64,000 nucleotides of DNA from CAZCVI01 sp964502145 (GTDB lineage Bacteria; Acidobacteriota; Aminicenantia; UBA2199), in NCBI GenBank assembly GCA_964502145.1, contig CAZCVI010000014.1:42024-106023 (forward strand). Reading direction: 5' to 3'. Below, piece after piece: positions 25,126 to 35,500 of the stretch. A program made the position numbers and the translations under genes. Positions within the stretch are counted from its first letter, which is position 1, and the number at the start of each line of letters is the position of its first letter. The notes under the pieces were generated by a model. It searched no databases and was not told the origin of the DNA. It saw nothing but the letters and a program-made list of their open reading frames with translations.

Positions 25126-25209
25126 TTTTGATGAAAACCTATTTACAAATTTTTTACAATACTATATTATACTGTCTTAAATGAAAACACTGTAAAAAAA
25201 GGAGATACT

Positions 25210-25578
25210 ATGAAACAAAGTTTAGTTTTGATATTTGTGTGTGCGGTTTTGGTTTTGGCTTTTTCTTCTACGCCTCTTAAGGCTGAAGGAGATCAGGATT
25301 TTACCGTTGTCAATGCCACCGGTGTCGTCATTGATTCCCTGTATATTTCCAGGGCAACAGTTAACGATTGGGAAGAGGATGTTCTTGGTGTTGAGACGCT
25401 CCCAGATGGCGAAAGTGTTGCCATCTCTTTTGCTGGTGATGAAGAAGAATGCAAATGGGATATCATGATTAAAGATACCGAAGGTACAGCCGTGTACTGG
25501 CGTGACATTAATCTTTGTGATATAGAAACGTTGACCCTTCATATTGAAGACGGCAAAGTTTGGGCCACTCAAGAATAA
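25210..25578 (+). CDS. Small exported protein of unknown function
   Basis: 122 residues. Signal peptide SLVLIFVCAVLVLAFSSTPLKA. Mature part of about 95 residues is acidic and beta-rich: DFTVVNATGVVIDSLYISRA, DWEEDVLGVETLPDGESVAI, CKWDIMIKDTEG, VYWRDINLCDI. Two cysteines may form a disulfide. This type of small protein recurs in environmental proteobacteria and acidobacteria with no known role. Strong ribosome site AAAGGAGA; own terminator downstream, so it is a single-gene unit. Confidence 0.75.
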   Translation: MKQSLVLIFVCAVLVLAFSSTPLKAEGDQDFTVVNATGVVIDSLYISRATVNDWEEDVLGVETLPDGESVAISFAGDEEECKWDIMIKDTEGTAVYWRDINLCDIETLTLHIEDGKVWATQE

Positions 25579-25610
25579 TCGATAATTAATTGTTAATAAA
25601 CTGACCGACC

Positions 25611-25660
25611 AGCCTGCCCGGGTTTATCTTCTCTTTAAACCTTGGCAGGCTTTTTTTTTT
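25611..25660 (+). terminator. Intrinsic terminator
   Basis: Nested stem AGCCTGCC...GGTTTA / TAAACC...GGCAGGCT followed by about ten T. Textbook rho-independent terminator for the small exported protein gene. Confidence 0.93.
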
Positions 25661-25725
25661 AGGGCGATTGCCCCTACTCTCTTTTCCTGTTTGCCAATCC
25701 CTGCCAAATGGTATAAAATGGAACC

Positions 25726-26472
25726 ATGAGAAATATTAAACTGACATTGGAATACGACGGTTCCCATTATTATGGCTGGCAACGGTTACCCGATACCCAT
25801 AAAACTATTCAGGGGCGATTGGAATATATCTTAGAAGAAATTATCAACGAAAAAGTCGAAATCACCGGGGCAGGTAGAACGGACAAAGATGTTCATGCCT
25901 TGGGTCAGGTGGCTAATTTCAAAACCAATTCCCGTATCCACTTAAAGGAACTGGACGCTGAACTGATGATTCATCTGCCACCCGATATCCAAGTGATTGG
26001 GATTGAAGAAGTGCCCCACAAATTTCATGCCCGGTACAATGCTACCATGAAAGAGTATCTCTACCAGATATGGAATTCACCCCGCAAAAACATCTTTGAA
26101 CGGCACTACTATTACCATATCCCCGTACCTCTGGATATCGACGCTATGAACACAGCCAAAACCTATTTTATCGGCACCAAGGATTTTAAAAATTTCACAG
26201 CCATGAAATCCAAAGACAAAACCACCATTAAAACTATTGAATTCATCACTATTGAAAAAAATGACGAGAGAGTGATTATGACCTTTAAAGGCGAGGGGTT
26301 CTTGCATAAGATGGTGCGTATTATCACCGGCACATTGATTGAGGTCGGTTTGCATGAATGTGGGGTGGAAGAGGTTAGGGATATGTTTGAGAAACCTTCC
26401 CGGATCACTTCTGGTTTCACCGCCCCCGGCCATGCGTTGTTTTTGAAGAAGGTATATTACGAAAATAGCTGA
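25726..26472 (+). CDS. truA: tRNA pseudouridine synthase A
   Basis: 248 residues, normal length. Catalytic Asp in GAGRTDKDVHALGQVANF; further family motifs FHARYNATMKEYLYQIWN, FLHKMVRIITGTLIEVG and PGHALFLKKVYY. Converts uridines 38-40 of tRNA anticodon arms to pseudouridine in the cytoplasm. Confidence 0.95.
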   Translation: MRNIKLTLEYDGSHYYGWQRLPDTHKTIQGRLEYILEEIINEKVEITGAGRTDKDVHALGQVANFKTNSRIHLKELDAELMIHLPPDIQVIGIEEVPHKFHARYNATMKEYLYQIWNSPRKNIFERHYYYHIPVPLDIDAMNTAKTYFIGTKDFKNFTAMKSKDKTTIKTIEFITIEKNDERVIMTFKGEGFLHKMVRIITGTLIEVGLHECGVEEVRDMFEKPSRITSGFTAPGHALFLKKVYYENS

Positions 26473-26486
26473 GCGGTGAATCCAGA
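26470..26486. repeat. Right-end fragment of the E-type hairpin element
   Basis: GAGCGGTGAATCCAG right after the truA stop matches the outer right end of element E1 (TTGGCGGTGAATCCAGG), but no left end or 9-nt arms are nearby. Confidence 0.5.
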
Positions 26487-26583
26487 TCGTCTTACATTAA
26501 ACTCCCAATTGATTTAAAATGAAAATATTTTTATGTAGAAAAATGGTATTGTGGTATAATATCCTAATCGTGAAGGAACGAAC

Positions 26584-26718
26584 ATGGATGCATTCGGACT
26601 GCTATCTGAAAAGGTTTTGCTACTGGCTGGCATAATTTTACTTGAAACGGGTTCTCGATTTCTAATCAAAAAGAACCCAATAGGAGTACTATGGATAAAC
26701 AGACAATACACATCTTGA
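26584..26718 (+). CDS. Possible 44-residue membrane peptide overlapping the response-regulator start
   Basis: MDAFGLLSEKVLLLAGIILL then ETGSRFLIKK... Preceded by GAAGGAACG and by a TATAAT-like box (around 26554-26560). One hydrophobic helix (KVLLLAGIILL). Its last 9 codons overlap the next gene in another frame. Could be a leader peptide that couples translation to the sigma-54 regulator, or chance. Confidence 0.35.
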   Translation: MDAFGLLSEKVLLLAGIILLETGSRFLIKKNPIGVLWINRQYTS

Positions 26719-28085
26719 TTATTGAAGACGAGCTATCGCTCAGGAAATCCTTAAAAAAGCTAATCGAATTAAGGGACTACCACGTGGATGAAGCGGAAAA
26801 CCTGGAGACAGCCTATAAAAAACTCCGCTATTCCAACTATGATATTTTTCTCCTGGATTTAAAACTACCGGACGGTAACGGTATTGATTTGCTGAAACGG
26901 TATAATTCCAAAATGGAAGGTAGAACGATTATCATGACGGCACACGCCACTATCCCCACGGCTATGGATGCTATTAAAAACGGTGCTTTTTATTATCTGG
27001 AAAAACCTCTGGATGAAGAATTGATGTTCATCCAAATCGAAAAAATTGTGGAGATCACCGAGCTAAGAGAAAAAAACCTCTCTTTCAAAAACGAACTGAT
27101 GACCCAACACACCTCCAATGAAATCGTCTATGAAAGCCGGAAAATGGCTGAAGTGGTTTCCATGGCCAAACAATACGCTAAAACCGACAATAACGTTCTC
27201 CTTCAAGGCAGCACAGGCGTGGGCAAAGAAATCATTGCCAAATTCATCCATAACAACTCCAAACGAAAGGACAAAACCTTTTTACCGCTGAACTGCTCTT
27301 CTATCCCGGAACAGTTATTTGAATCGGAATTATTTGGTTTCAAAAAAGGCGCGTTTACTGGTGCTGGGGAAAATTACGGCGGACGATTTATTCAGGCGGA
27401 TAAAGGTTCACTGTTCTTGGATGAAATCGGGGAGATGCCACTGCAATTCCAGGCGAAACTACTGCGCGTCTTGGAAGATGGCGTGATCTATCAACTGGGC
27501 AATAATACCTCGCAGAAAGTAGATGTGCGTCTCATCGCAGCCACGAATAAAGACCTCAAAGAAGAGGTCGAAGCCAATCGCTTCCGCAAAGACCTCTATT
27601 ACCGGTTAAAGGGAACTGTGATATACATTCCTGCTTTACAAGAACGCCGCGAAGACATTTTGCCATTGGTATGGCATTTTATCGCTGTGTTCAACAACCT
27701 GTTCGACAAAAAAATCACCCGCATCACCAAGGAAGCGGAAACCTTTCTCTTGCAATATCCTTGGGAAGGAAACGTGCGCGAACTTAAAAATACCATCAAA
27801 AGCGTTTTCTCTATCAAAAACAGCAACGCCATCACGATTACAGATTTGATGCTGACCTTGCATGAAAGCGAAAAAAATACCCGGCAAACGTTCCTAACTC
27901 TGCACGAATACGAGATCAAGTACATTAAAGAGGTACTGGAAGCCCATAATAATAATATCAAAAAAACGGCCAAAATATTGGGCATCTCCAGAGCCCGTTT
28001 GTACCGGAAACTGGAATTTTTAAACATTCAGGTCGATGATCCAGAAGGAAAAGAGGACCTGGGAAATAATGAAGATGATATTTAA
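26691..28085 (+). CDS. Sigma-54-dependent response regulator (NtrC family)
   Basis: 464 residues: receiver domain about 1-120 (phospho-Asp in YDIFLLDLKLPDGNG), AAA+ domain about 140-375 with Walker A GSTGVGKE, sigma-54 contact loop GAFTGA, Walker B GSLFLDEIGEM, and arginine-finger region; Fis-type HTH at the end (IKKTAKILGISRARLYRKLE). Ribosome site AGGAGT. It is translated together with the downstream histidine kinase (16-base overlap), its probable cognate partner. Target genes are not evident. Confidence 0.93.
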   Translation: MDKQTIHILIIEDELSLRKSLKKLIELRDYHVDEAENLETAYKKLRYSNYDIFLLDLKLPDGNGIDLLKRYNSKMEGRTIIMTAHATIPTAMDAIKNGAFYYLEKPLDEELMFIQIEKIVEITELREKNLSFKNELMTQHTSNEIVYESRKMAEVVSMAKQYAKTDNNVLLQGSTGVGKEIIAKFIHNNSKRKDKTFLPLNCSSIPEQLFESELFGFKKGAFTGAGENYGGRFIQADKGSLFLDEIGEMPLQFQAKLLRVLEDGVIYQLGNNTSQKVDVRLIAATNKDLKEEVEANRFRKDLYYRLKGTVIYIPALQERREDILPLVWHFIAVFNNLFDKKITRITKEAETFLLQYPWEGNVRELKNTIKSVFSIKNSNAITITDLMLTLHESEKNTRQTFLTLHEYEIKYIKEVLEAHNNNIKKTAKILGISRARLYRKLEFLNIQVDDPEGKEDLGNNEDDI

Positions 28086-29313
28086 AAAAGACTATACACA
28101 ACTGTTAGAAAAAACCCTGGAAGAAATCGAAACTCTGAACTACGCGGAACAATTCCTCGACTTATTCCCCGATTATTTTTTAAAACATCTGCCTGTGTCC
28201 GGTTTGGCCGTGTTCATTTTAAATCCAAAGAATACCGAGTTCGTCCCCTATTTTAACGAAAAGCACTCCCGTCTCCAATTGGAACCAATCACCTGGAATT
28301 CCAATCTGATTGTGTACCTGAAAAATTCAATCAAAACAATCCAACTCAAAGACGAAACCCAGTCAAGGTTGGCGTTCCTGAAAAAAACCAACCCTGACTT
28401 GTTCGCTAAATTAAAAATAGATATTTTGATTCCTTTGTTTTCATTGAAGAAGCTCCATGGGTTTGTGGTTATTGAAGCGGACAGTAAAACCTATAAAGAA
28501 CTCGACCAAATCAACCGTTTTTTTAAGATTTTTGCCAACATTTTAATTCCCATGGTAATCGGGGAACGTGCCCAGGTGGAAGACAATCAAAACTACTATA
28601 AAATATACCGCATGGACCGTTTAGCACTCGTGGGGGAACTGGCTGCTTCTGCGGCCCATGAGATTAAGAATCCCCTGGCTGGTATTTCTACTTTTCTGAA
28701 GTATTTTACGGATTTAAAAAAGTTTACCCGCGAAGATATTATTGACGAAATTGCTATCATGCGCCAATCAGTGCAACGGATCGATGAGATTGTCAAATCC
28801 CTGCTCAGTTTTTCCCGGTTCAAAAAGAAAGAGATAGAAAAGGTCAGCTTGGCGCAGATTGTGGAATCGTCATTGCAATCCATTGCTCTAAAAATTCCCA
28901 CCAATATCACGGTAATAAAAAAAATCGCTGAAGAGTTGACAGTGGAAACCGATGCCCACCAGTTTCAACAGGTGATCATCAATATTTTATTCAATGCCGC
29001 CGATGCTATTGGGAAAGAAAAGCAAGGGGAAATTATTATCTCCATCTATGTCACCGGGCGTGACCAACTTCCTTCTAAAGAGTTGTTCAATATCGCTATT
29101 AAAGATAACGGTCCAGGTATCGATGACTCTATCAAGGAAAAACTCTTCCAACCTTTTCAAACTACCAAGGAAGAAGGCACAGGTCTGGGTCTGTACACCT
29201 GTTACGGCCTTATGAAATCCCTGGGTGGCAATATCAAACTGGAAAGCACTCCCGGTTCTGGAACCGAGGTAATTCTGTCACTACCCGCTTCATTTGAAGA
29301 AGAGGGAGAATAA
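28069..29313 (+). CDS. Histidine kinase, cytosolic, with GAF-like sensor region
   Basis: 414 residues from ATG 28069 (or 28075), within the end of the regulator gene. The N-terminal about 190 residues look like a GAF-type sensor (LPVSGLAVFILNPKN, ILIPLFSLKKLHGFVVIEAD) with no membrane segment. HisKA box LVGELAASAAHEIKNPLAGI, N box IINILFNAADAIGK, G boxes DNGPGIDD and TGLGLYTCYGL. It should phosphorylate the NtrC-type regulator encoded just upstream. Confidence 0.92.
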   Translation: MKMIFKKDYTQLLEKTLEEIETLNYAEQFLDLFPDYFLKHLPVSGLAVFILNPKNTEFVPYFNEKHSRLQLEPITWNSNLIVYLKNSIKTIQLKDETQSRLAFLKKTNPDLFAKLKIDILIPLFSLKKLHGFVVIEADSKTYKELDQINRFFKIFANILIPMVIGERAQVEDNQNYYKIYRMDRLALVGELAASAAHEIKNPLAGISTFLKYFTDLKKFTREDIIDEIAIMRQSVQRIDEIVKSLLSFSRFKKKEIEKVSLAQIVESSLQSIALKIPTNITVIKKIAEELTVETDAHQFQQVIINILFNAADAIGKEKQGEIIISIYVTGRDQLPSKELFNIAIKDNGPGIDDSIKEKLFQPFQTTKEEGTGLGLYTCYGLMKSLGGNIKLESTPGSGTEVILSLPASFEEEGE

Positions 29314-29375
29314 TGCCTCCGGCGGCCAAGGGGCTTTTTTGAAAAGACCGCCCCTTGGAACCCTGAAAAACTTTT
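29312..29375 (+). terminator. Hairpin element C, terminator of the two-component operon
   Basis: AATGCCTCCGGCGGCCAAGG is followed by a stem CCAAGGGGC / GCCCCTTGG separated by a T-rich loop. Inverted relative to the copies at 4052 and 51509. The remaining gap to 29543 shows no gene. Confidence 0.7.
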
Positions 29376-29543
29376 ACTATTTGAAAGACTTACCATTTAA
29401 ACCCTAATTAGACAGCCAAACCACGTAGAGCACTTCTGGGAGCGGGTTTATCTTTTTTCTTTCCTTACCACACGAATGGTTCCAGGCTCGATGGATTTTT
29501 TAATCCAATCAAATTGAAATAGTTTTTTTGGTCTGGGGTGAAC

Positions 29544-32500
29544 TTACTGGAGAGATTTTAGTAATTCATCGACGGTTTGCTGGGGATGGGAGACGATGGC
29601 AAGCAAGAGACGAGAGAAATCATTTAACATGGTGCGTATAGAAACATGGGTAAAATACTGATGATAATATTGCATGACTAACCCCAATTCTGGACTGGGT
29701 TGCAACTCGACACGCAAGGGATACTCCATCTGGGCGATATATTCAAAATTGGGCCGCCCGGATGCATCGACTTTGCTTTTCTCCTTGATGCCTGGGAAAT
29801 TCTCAATCACGAGATAACTCTGAAACAAAGGCTGGTTGCTTGGACGCTGCCATAATTGCCGAATATGATCCAACTGGTTGGTTTCATACGGGTGCAATTG
29901 GATAAGGGTGTTCCAAATACTTTGCATCCAATTCAAAATAGGTTTATCGGCTGCAATATCGACACGCATGGGCAATACATTGATCGCTTGACCAACCATG
30001 GCTTCCACGGCAGCTAAAGCACTGCCACGACCGGAAAACAACACGCCAAACATGACTCTGTCACAATGGGTATAATGATACAGCAACAAGGCCCATATAC
30101 CAGAAGCCAAAGCACTTAATAGAATCTGATGCTGCTTCAAAAAATGATTTAAGGCGGTGGTCTGCTGGCGAGTTAAATAATGGTACGCATAATAAAAACC
30201 AACTTCCTCTTTGGGACCATCACTATCCTGATTGCATGGCGCATGGGAGATCAAAGGGGTAGGATGGCTAAAACCACTGGCCATGGCTTGCCAAAAGGAA
30301 TCACCCTTGGTCTGGTCCTGCTGGGATAACCAGGAAATGTAATCACGATACAAGGTGTTGGGTTCCAATGGCTGGGCGTTCCCGGCAGCTAAAAGAGACA
30401 TGTATTCAAATAATCGCGTGCTAACGATCATGGCACTCCAACCATCCACACGCATTAAATCAGAGGTCTTGATAACAAGACTCTGATTATCTGAAAGGAA
30501 AAGAATGGTGATCCGATTGACTATGGGAACGTGCCGCTGAAAACTACGAAAATGATCCTGACGAATGAACTGCTGCACACGCTTTTCCTGCTCCTGGGAC
30601 GACAAATCACGCCAATCAAAACTTTGAATGTCAACCATCGCTTCTTTATATACTACTTGCACCGGATGGGGGAGGTTCTCCCATAAGAAAGCGGTTCGCA
30701 AATACGGATAAGCCTGGGTGATCTGCTGGAACGCTTCTTTTAAAAGGGGAATATGGGAAGGCTCAAGAGGCACGCGCATACGAACCTGATTGACAAATAA
30801 ACCGGGCACAGGATTTTCACGCTGATTCTGTAAGAAATAGGACAACATGTGCGCTTGCAAGGGAGTTAAGGGGTAAATATCCTCCACTTCTGCTCCAACA
30901 GGACACAACCCCAGAATAGTTTCCCGTGCCACGGGTAATTGAATGAAAGGAGCCGGGCTAGGCGGGGCACAATGATCTGCTGGACTCTCGGTATGGGTAT
31001 CTATGAACTGGGCTAACTGGGCGACGGTCATGTGCTGGTAAAGATGGCGCACGGAAAGATTAAAACCACGTTTATTGAGCCGGGAAATCAGTTGAATGGC
31101 ATTGATGGAATCGCCACCAAGAAAAAAGAAATTATCATTGATGCTCAATTTATCGAGTAATAACAACTCTTTCCACAAGGTGGCCAAGGTCTGTTGCGTG
31201 GGGTTTTGCGGTTCTAAAAAGGGATTCTCTTGATCTAATACAGCCCGCGCGGGTTCATACATGGGAAGGGTCTCACGGTCCAATTTGCCGTTGGGGGTTA
31301 AAGGGAAAGTTTCAAGCAATACGAAATGGGCGGGCACCATGTATTCGGGTAAGGACTCTTTTAAATAGTCGCGCCATACCGGTATAAACTGAACGGCCAT
31401 TTTGCGCAACAAGGGGTTGTTGGTGTAACTGTGCGGGGGATTTTTCTCTGGGGCACAGGAAGAAGGGGTGGTGAGAGCAGCGGATACATAATCGGGGTGC
31501 TGGAAAATAACATCAAAGGTAAAGGCATCACCGGAAGCTGAAAGAACCACAGAAACATGATGGGGCATCTCGGGTGCCAATTGCAGGAAATCATCGGGTT
31601 CAAAACCACCGGGCTTGTGCTGGGCTAAAAACTGCCGGTACTGGGCCACGGTCCCGGATTGACGGGAAGAGGTGAGCCAATTTAATAGTTGGTGATCATA
31701 AGAAAGACGGGAATTGGTCACGTTGCGAATTTCCAAGAAGGGAGAAGCAGCCGCCCGCTCTTTTAACCATTGGCGCATGATAGCGAGGCTGGGTTTCTCT
31801 AATTCCCAATCCAAAATGGCCGAGGCTGGAGGTGCTTCAGAGATGGGAGTGTTCTGATTTTTACGGATATGTAGAATCACATCGTAACGGAACTTGGACA
31901 ACTCATTGGTGAAACGACCATACTTGTGTAGTAGTTGAACTCGTTCGATTTGGGGGACACGGGTCATTAAGGCGGTGAAAAAACGGGGGTCCACGACCAA
32001 TTCTTGTTCGGCGGTTAGTTTGGCCAAAACACGAGGCAATAGATCGCTGGGTTTTTCAGCGGGTGCGGCCTGGGCGAATTCCACTGAAGCAAAAAAGGTT
32101 TTTAAAAGGGGAAGACTACGGACATCACCGATAAAAATTGCTCCACCGGGAGCGATGTGTAACGCGGCCTGGCTTAATACGTCGACTAAATAAGTGGCCG
32201 AAGGGAAATATTGCACGACTGAATTTAAAATAACAAGGTCGAGGTGCTTGTCTGCCAGTCCGCTGAAATCCTCGGCGCTACGGTGCCACAATTCAACCGG
32301 GGGATGGGTGGGCAGGGTAGCCAACTGCTGACGAATAAAAGCGAGGCCGTGTTCTGCAATATCTGTGCCGATATACGACAGGCAGTGCGGCAACAAGGGA
32401 AACAAAAAAAGCCCGGTGCCACAACCGATTTCTAAAATACGCCGGGGAGCTAAAGAAAGAATGCGTTGGCACGTGCTGTCTACCCATTGTTTCATCTCCT

Positions 32501-35500
32501 CGGCAGGAAGCGGTAAACCGGTGTAACTGCTGTTCCAACCGATGATGTTAAAACTAGGATCGCCGTGCGGGGAATCGGCGCTATAGGTTTCATCAAACAC
32601 GCCTTGCCAATCGCTAACCAAACTGGCGAACACATCGAGGGTTTTTAGGTTCGGTTCATGCTGCCAATAATCTGCCGCGGGAACCACATAGGCGACCAAT
32701 TTTTTGCTACTGGTAGTATTGGGTTCGCCTGCCGCGAGTACAACAGCATCGTGAATGGCGGGATGTTCGCGTAAGCGGGATTCAATCTCACCCAATTCAA
32801 TGCGAAACCCGCGCACTTTAACCTGGAAATCCAAACGACCTAAATATTCAATAACTCCATCCGGTAACCAGCGTACTAAATCGCCGGTTTTGTATATCCG
32901 GGGGGAACCACAGAATTTGTCGTGGGTTAATTGGGGCCGGTTTAAATAACCCCGGGCCAATTGAATGCCACCAATATGAAGTTCACCGGGCACGCCAATG
33001 GGAACAGGATTTAAATAAGAATCAAGGATAAATATCCGCGTGTTGGCTATGGGACGACCTATGGGAACCTGCCGGTACGGGGAATGGGGCAGACAGGTCC
33101 AGGCAGTGACATCCACGGAAGCTTCGGTGGGTCCGTAAAGATTATACAAGGGCACGGTTTTAAATATCGAAAAAAACCGCTGCACATATTCAACGGGCAG
33201 GGCTTCGCCGGAGCAGATGACACGCTTTAATGAAACAATGCCCGCGACTCCTGGTTCTTCCAAGAATACCTGCAACACCGAAGGCACAAAATGGATGGTG
33301 GTGATGCGCTGGCGGATGATCGTTTCTTTTAAATAAGCGCAATCTTTATGGCCACCCGGAACTGCCATTATTAATTGCGCTCCATAGATAAGGGGCCAGA
33401 AGAATTCCCAGAGGGAGACATCAAAACTATAAGGGGTTTTCTGCAAGATGCGGTCATCTGTGGTTAATGGATAGGCCTCTTGCATCCAATATAAACGATT
33501 GACAATACCGGCATGGGCGATCATGGCGCCCTTGGGTTCACCGGTGGAACCGGAAGTGTAAATCACGTAGGCGAGGGTTTCGGGATGAAGCGCAGGAAGT
33601 GTTATTTCAGGAACAGGCGGAGAAAAGGGCGAAAGTGGATTTATAATGTCAATTCCTGTGGGACAACCGGGGGCGAGGTCGGCAGTGGTGAGAAGAAGGG
33701 TGACCGCGCTGTCAGAAAGGATGTATTGGATACGATCCTCGGGATAATCGGGATCAAGGGGAAGATAAGCGGCACCGGATTTTAAGATGGCGAGTAGGGA
33801 TATGACCATTTCTAAAGAACGTTCCATTTGAATGGCGATGATCGTGTCCGGGTGACACCCTTTTGATAGTAAGAGATAGGATAATTGATGGGATTGGTGG
33901 TTTAATTCATCGTATGACAATTGGTTCGCGTTTCCATCCATTAGGGCAATGTGATCCGGGGTGCGTTGGGCTTGTTCCATGAATAAAACATGGAGGGTCT
34001 TGTCAGTGGGGTAGGAGGTGGCCGTGTTGTTAAATTCATTTAAGAGGCGGTGTCGTTCAGCGGCGGGGAGGATTTCCAATTGCTGGATGGGGGTGTTGGG
34101 ATTGTGAACGATCGAGGTTAACAGGGTTTCGAAATGAGTGGCAAGACGGGTGATGGTGTCCGGTGCAAATATATCCGTGCTGTATTCGAAGGCAACAGAG
34201 AGGGTATCTTGCAACTGGGTGACAGATAACCATAAATCAAATTTAGCGGTACCCGAATGGGTCGATAAATGCTGGATATCCAGGTTCCCAATATCAATAA
34301 CCTGCCGGGGCACATTTTGCAGCACAAACATGACCTGGAACAATGGATTGTGATTCATGAACCGTTCCGGTTGAAGCTCTTCCACCAGTTTCTCAAAGGG
34401 GATATCCTGATTGTCATAGGCACGACCCGTTTGCAAGCGGACCTGGGACAATAAACACCGAAAGGTGGGATTGTTTGACAAGCGGGTCCGATACACCAGG
34501 GTGTTGGCAAAAAAACCGATGATGCCTTCCAATTCAGAACGATTACGATTGGCTATAGGTGAACCCACGAGAATATCTTCCTGACCCGAATAACGACACA
34601 ACAGAATATTAAACACGGTTAAAAGATTCATAAAAAGACTGCAATTCTCCCGGCGATTAAATTCCAAGAGCTGAGTGGTTAGCGGTTCGGGGATTTCAAA
34701 GCAGAGCGTGCCACCCCGATACGTGGACACTGGGGGACGCGAAAAATCCGTGGGCAGTTCAAGCACCGGTAAATCACCACCCAGTAAGTCACGCCAATAA
34801 GAGAGTTGTTTTTCCAGTAATTCCCCCACCAGACGCTGCCGCTGCCACAGGGCAAAATCACCGTATTGGAGCACCGGGGGAGCTAACGGGGAAGGCTGGC
34901 CATTGGAAAAAGCGGCATGCAACTGGGATAATTCCTTGATAAAGAGTCCCATGGACCAGGCATCGGAAATAATGTGATGCATGTTCTGCAATAAAACAAA
35001 ATCTGCCTGGCCCAATTTTATTAATATCACCCGTAACAAGGGCCCCTGTTCAAGATCAAAAGGAGTTTGTGCCTCGTTTTGCAGACGGCGTGCGATTTCT
35101 TGTTCCTGCAAAAGGGGGGCCAGATCGGATAAATCGACTGGCTGGATTTTTAGTGTTAACTCCGGTAAGATGACTTGCACTGGTAATTCATCGACAAAAG
35201 CAAACAGCGTGCGCAGGGTTTCGTGGCGGCAGATCATTTCGTTGAGGCTCTGTTCTAATATATGGGGCAACAACTGCCCGCGGATACGCACCGCTGAAGG
35301 TAAATTATAAAAGGCATTGCCGGGCACAAGACGGTCTAATATCCATAACCGCTGCTGCGAAAAAGACTGGGGCAAAGGGGAAAAAACTTCCCGGGGGCGA
35401 ATCTTATCGGTATCTAAATCGCCGGCTAATTCGCCGTTTAGTATGCGCGCCAATATGGCGCTCTCTTCGCCGGAAAGATCAAAATTCTCATCTTGGGTGT

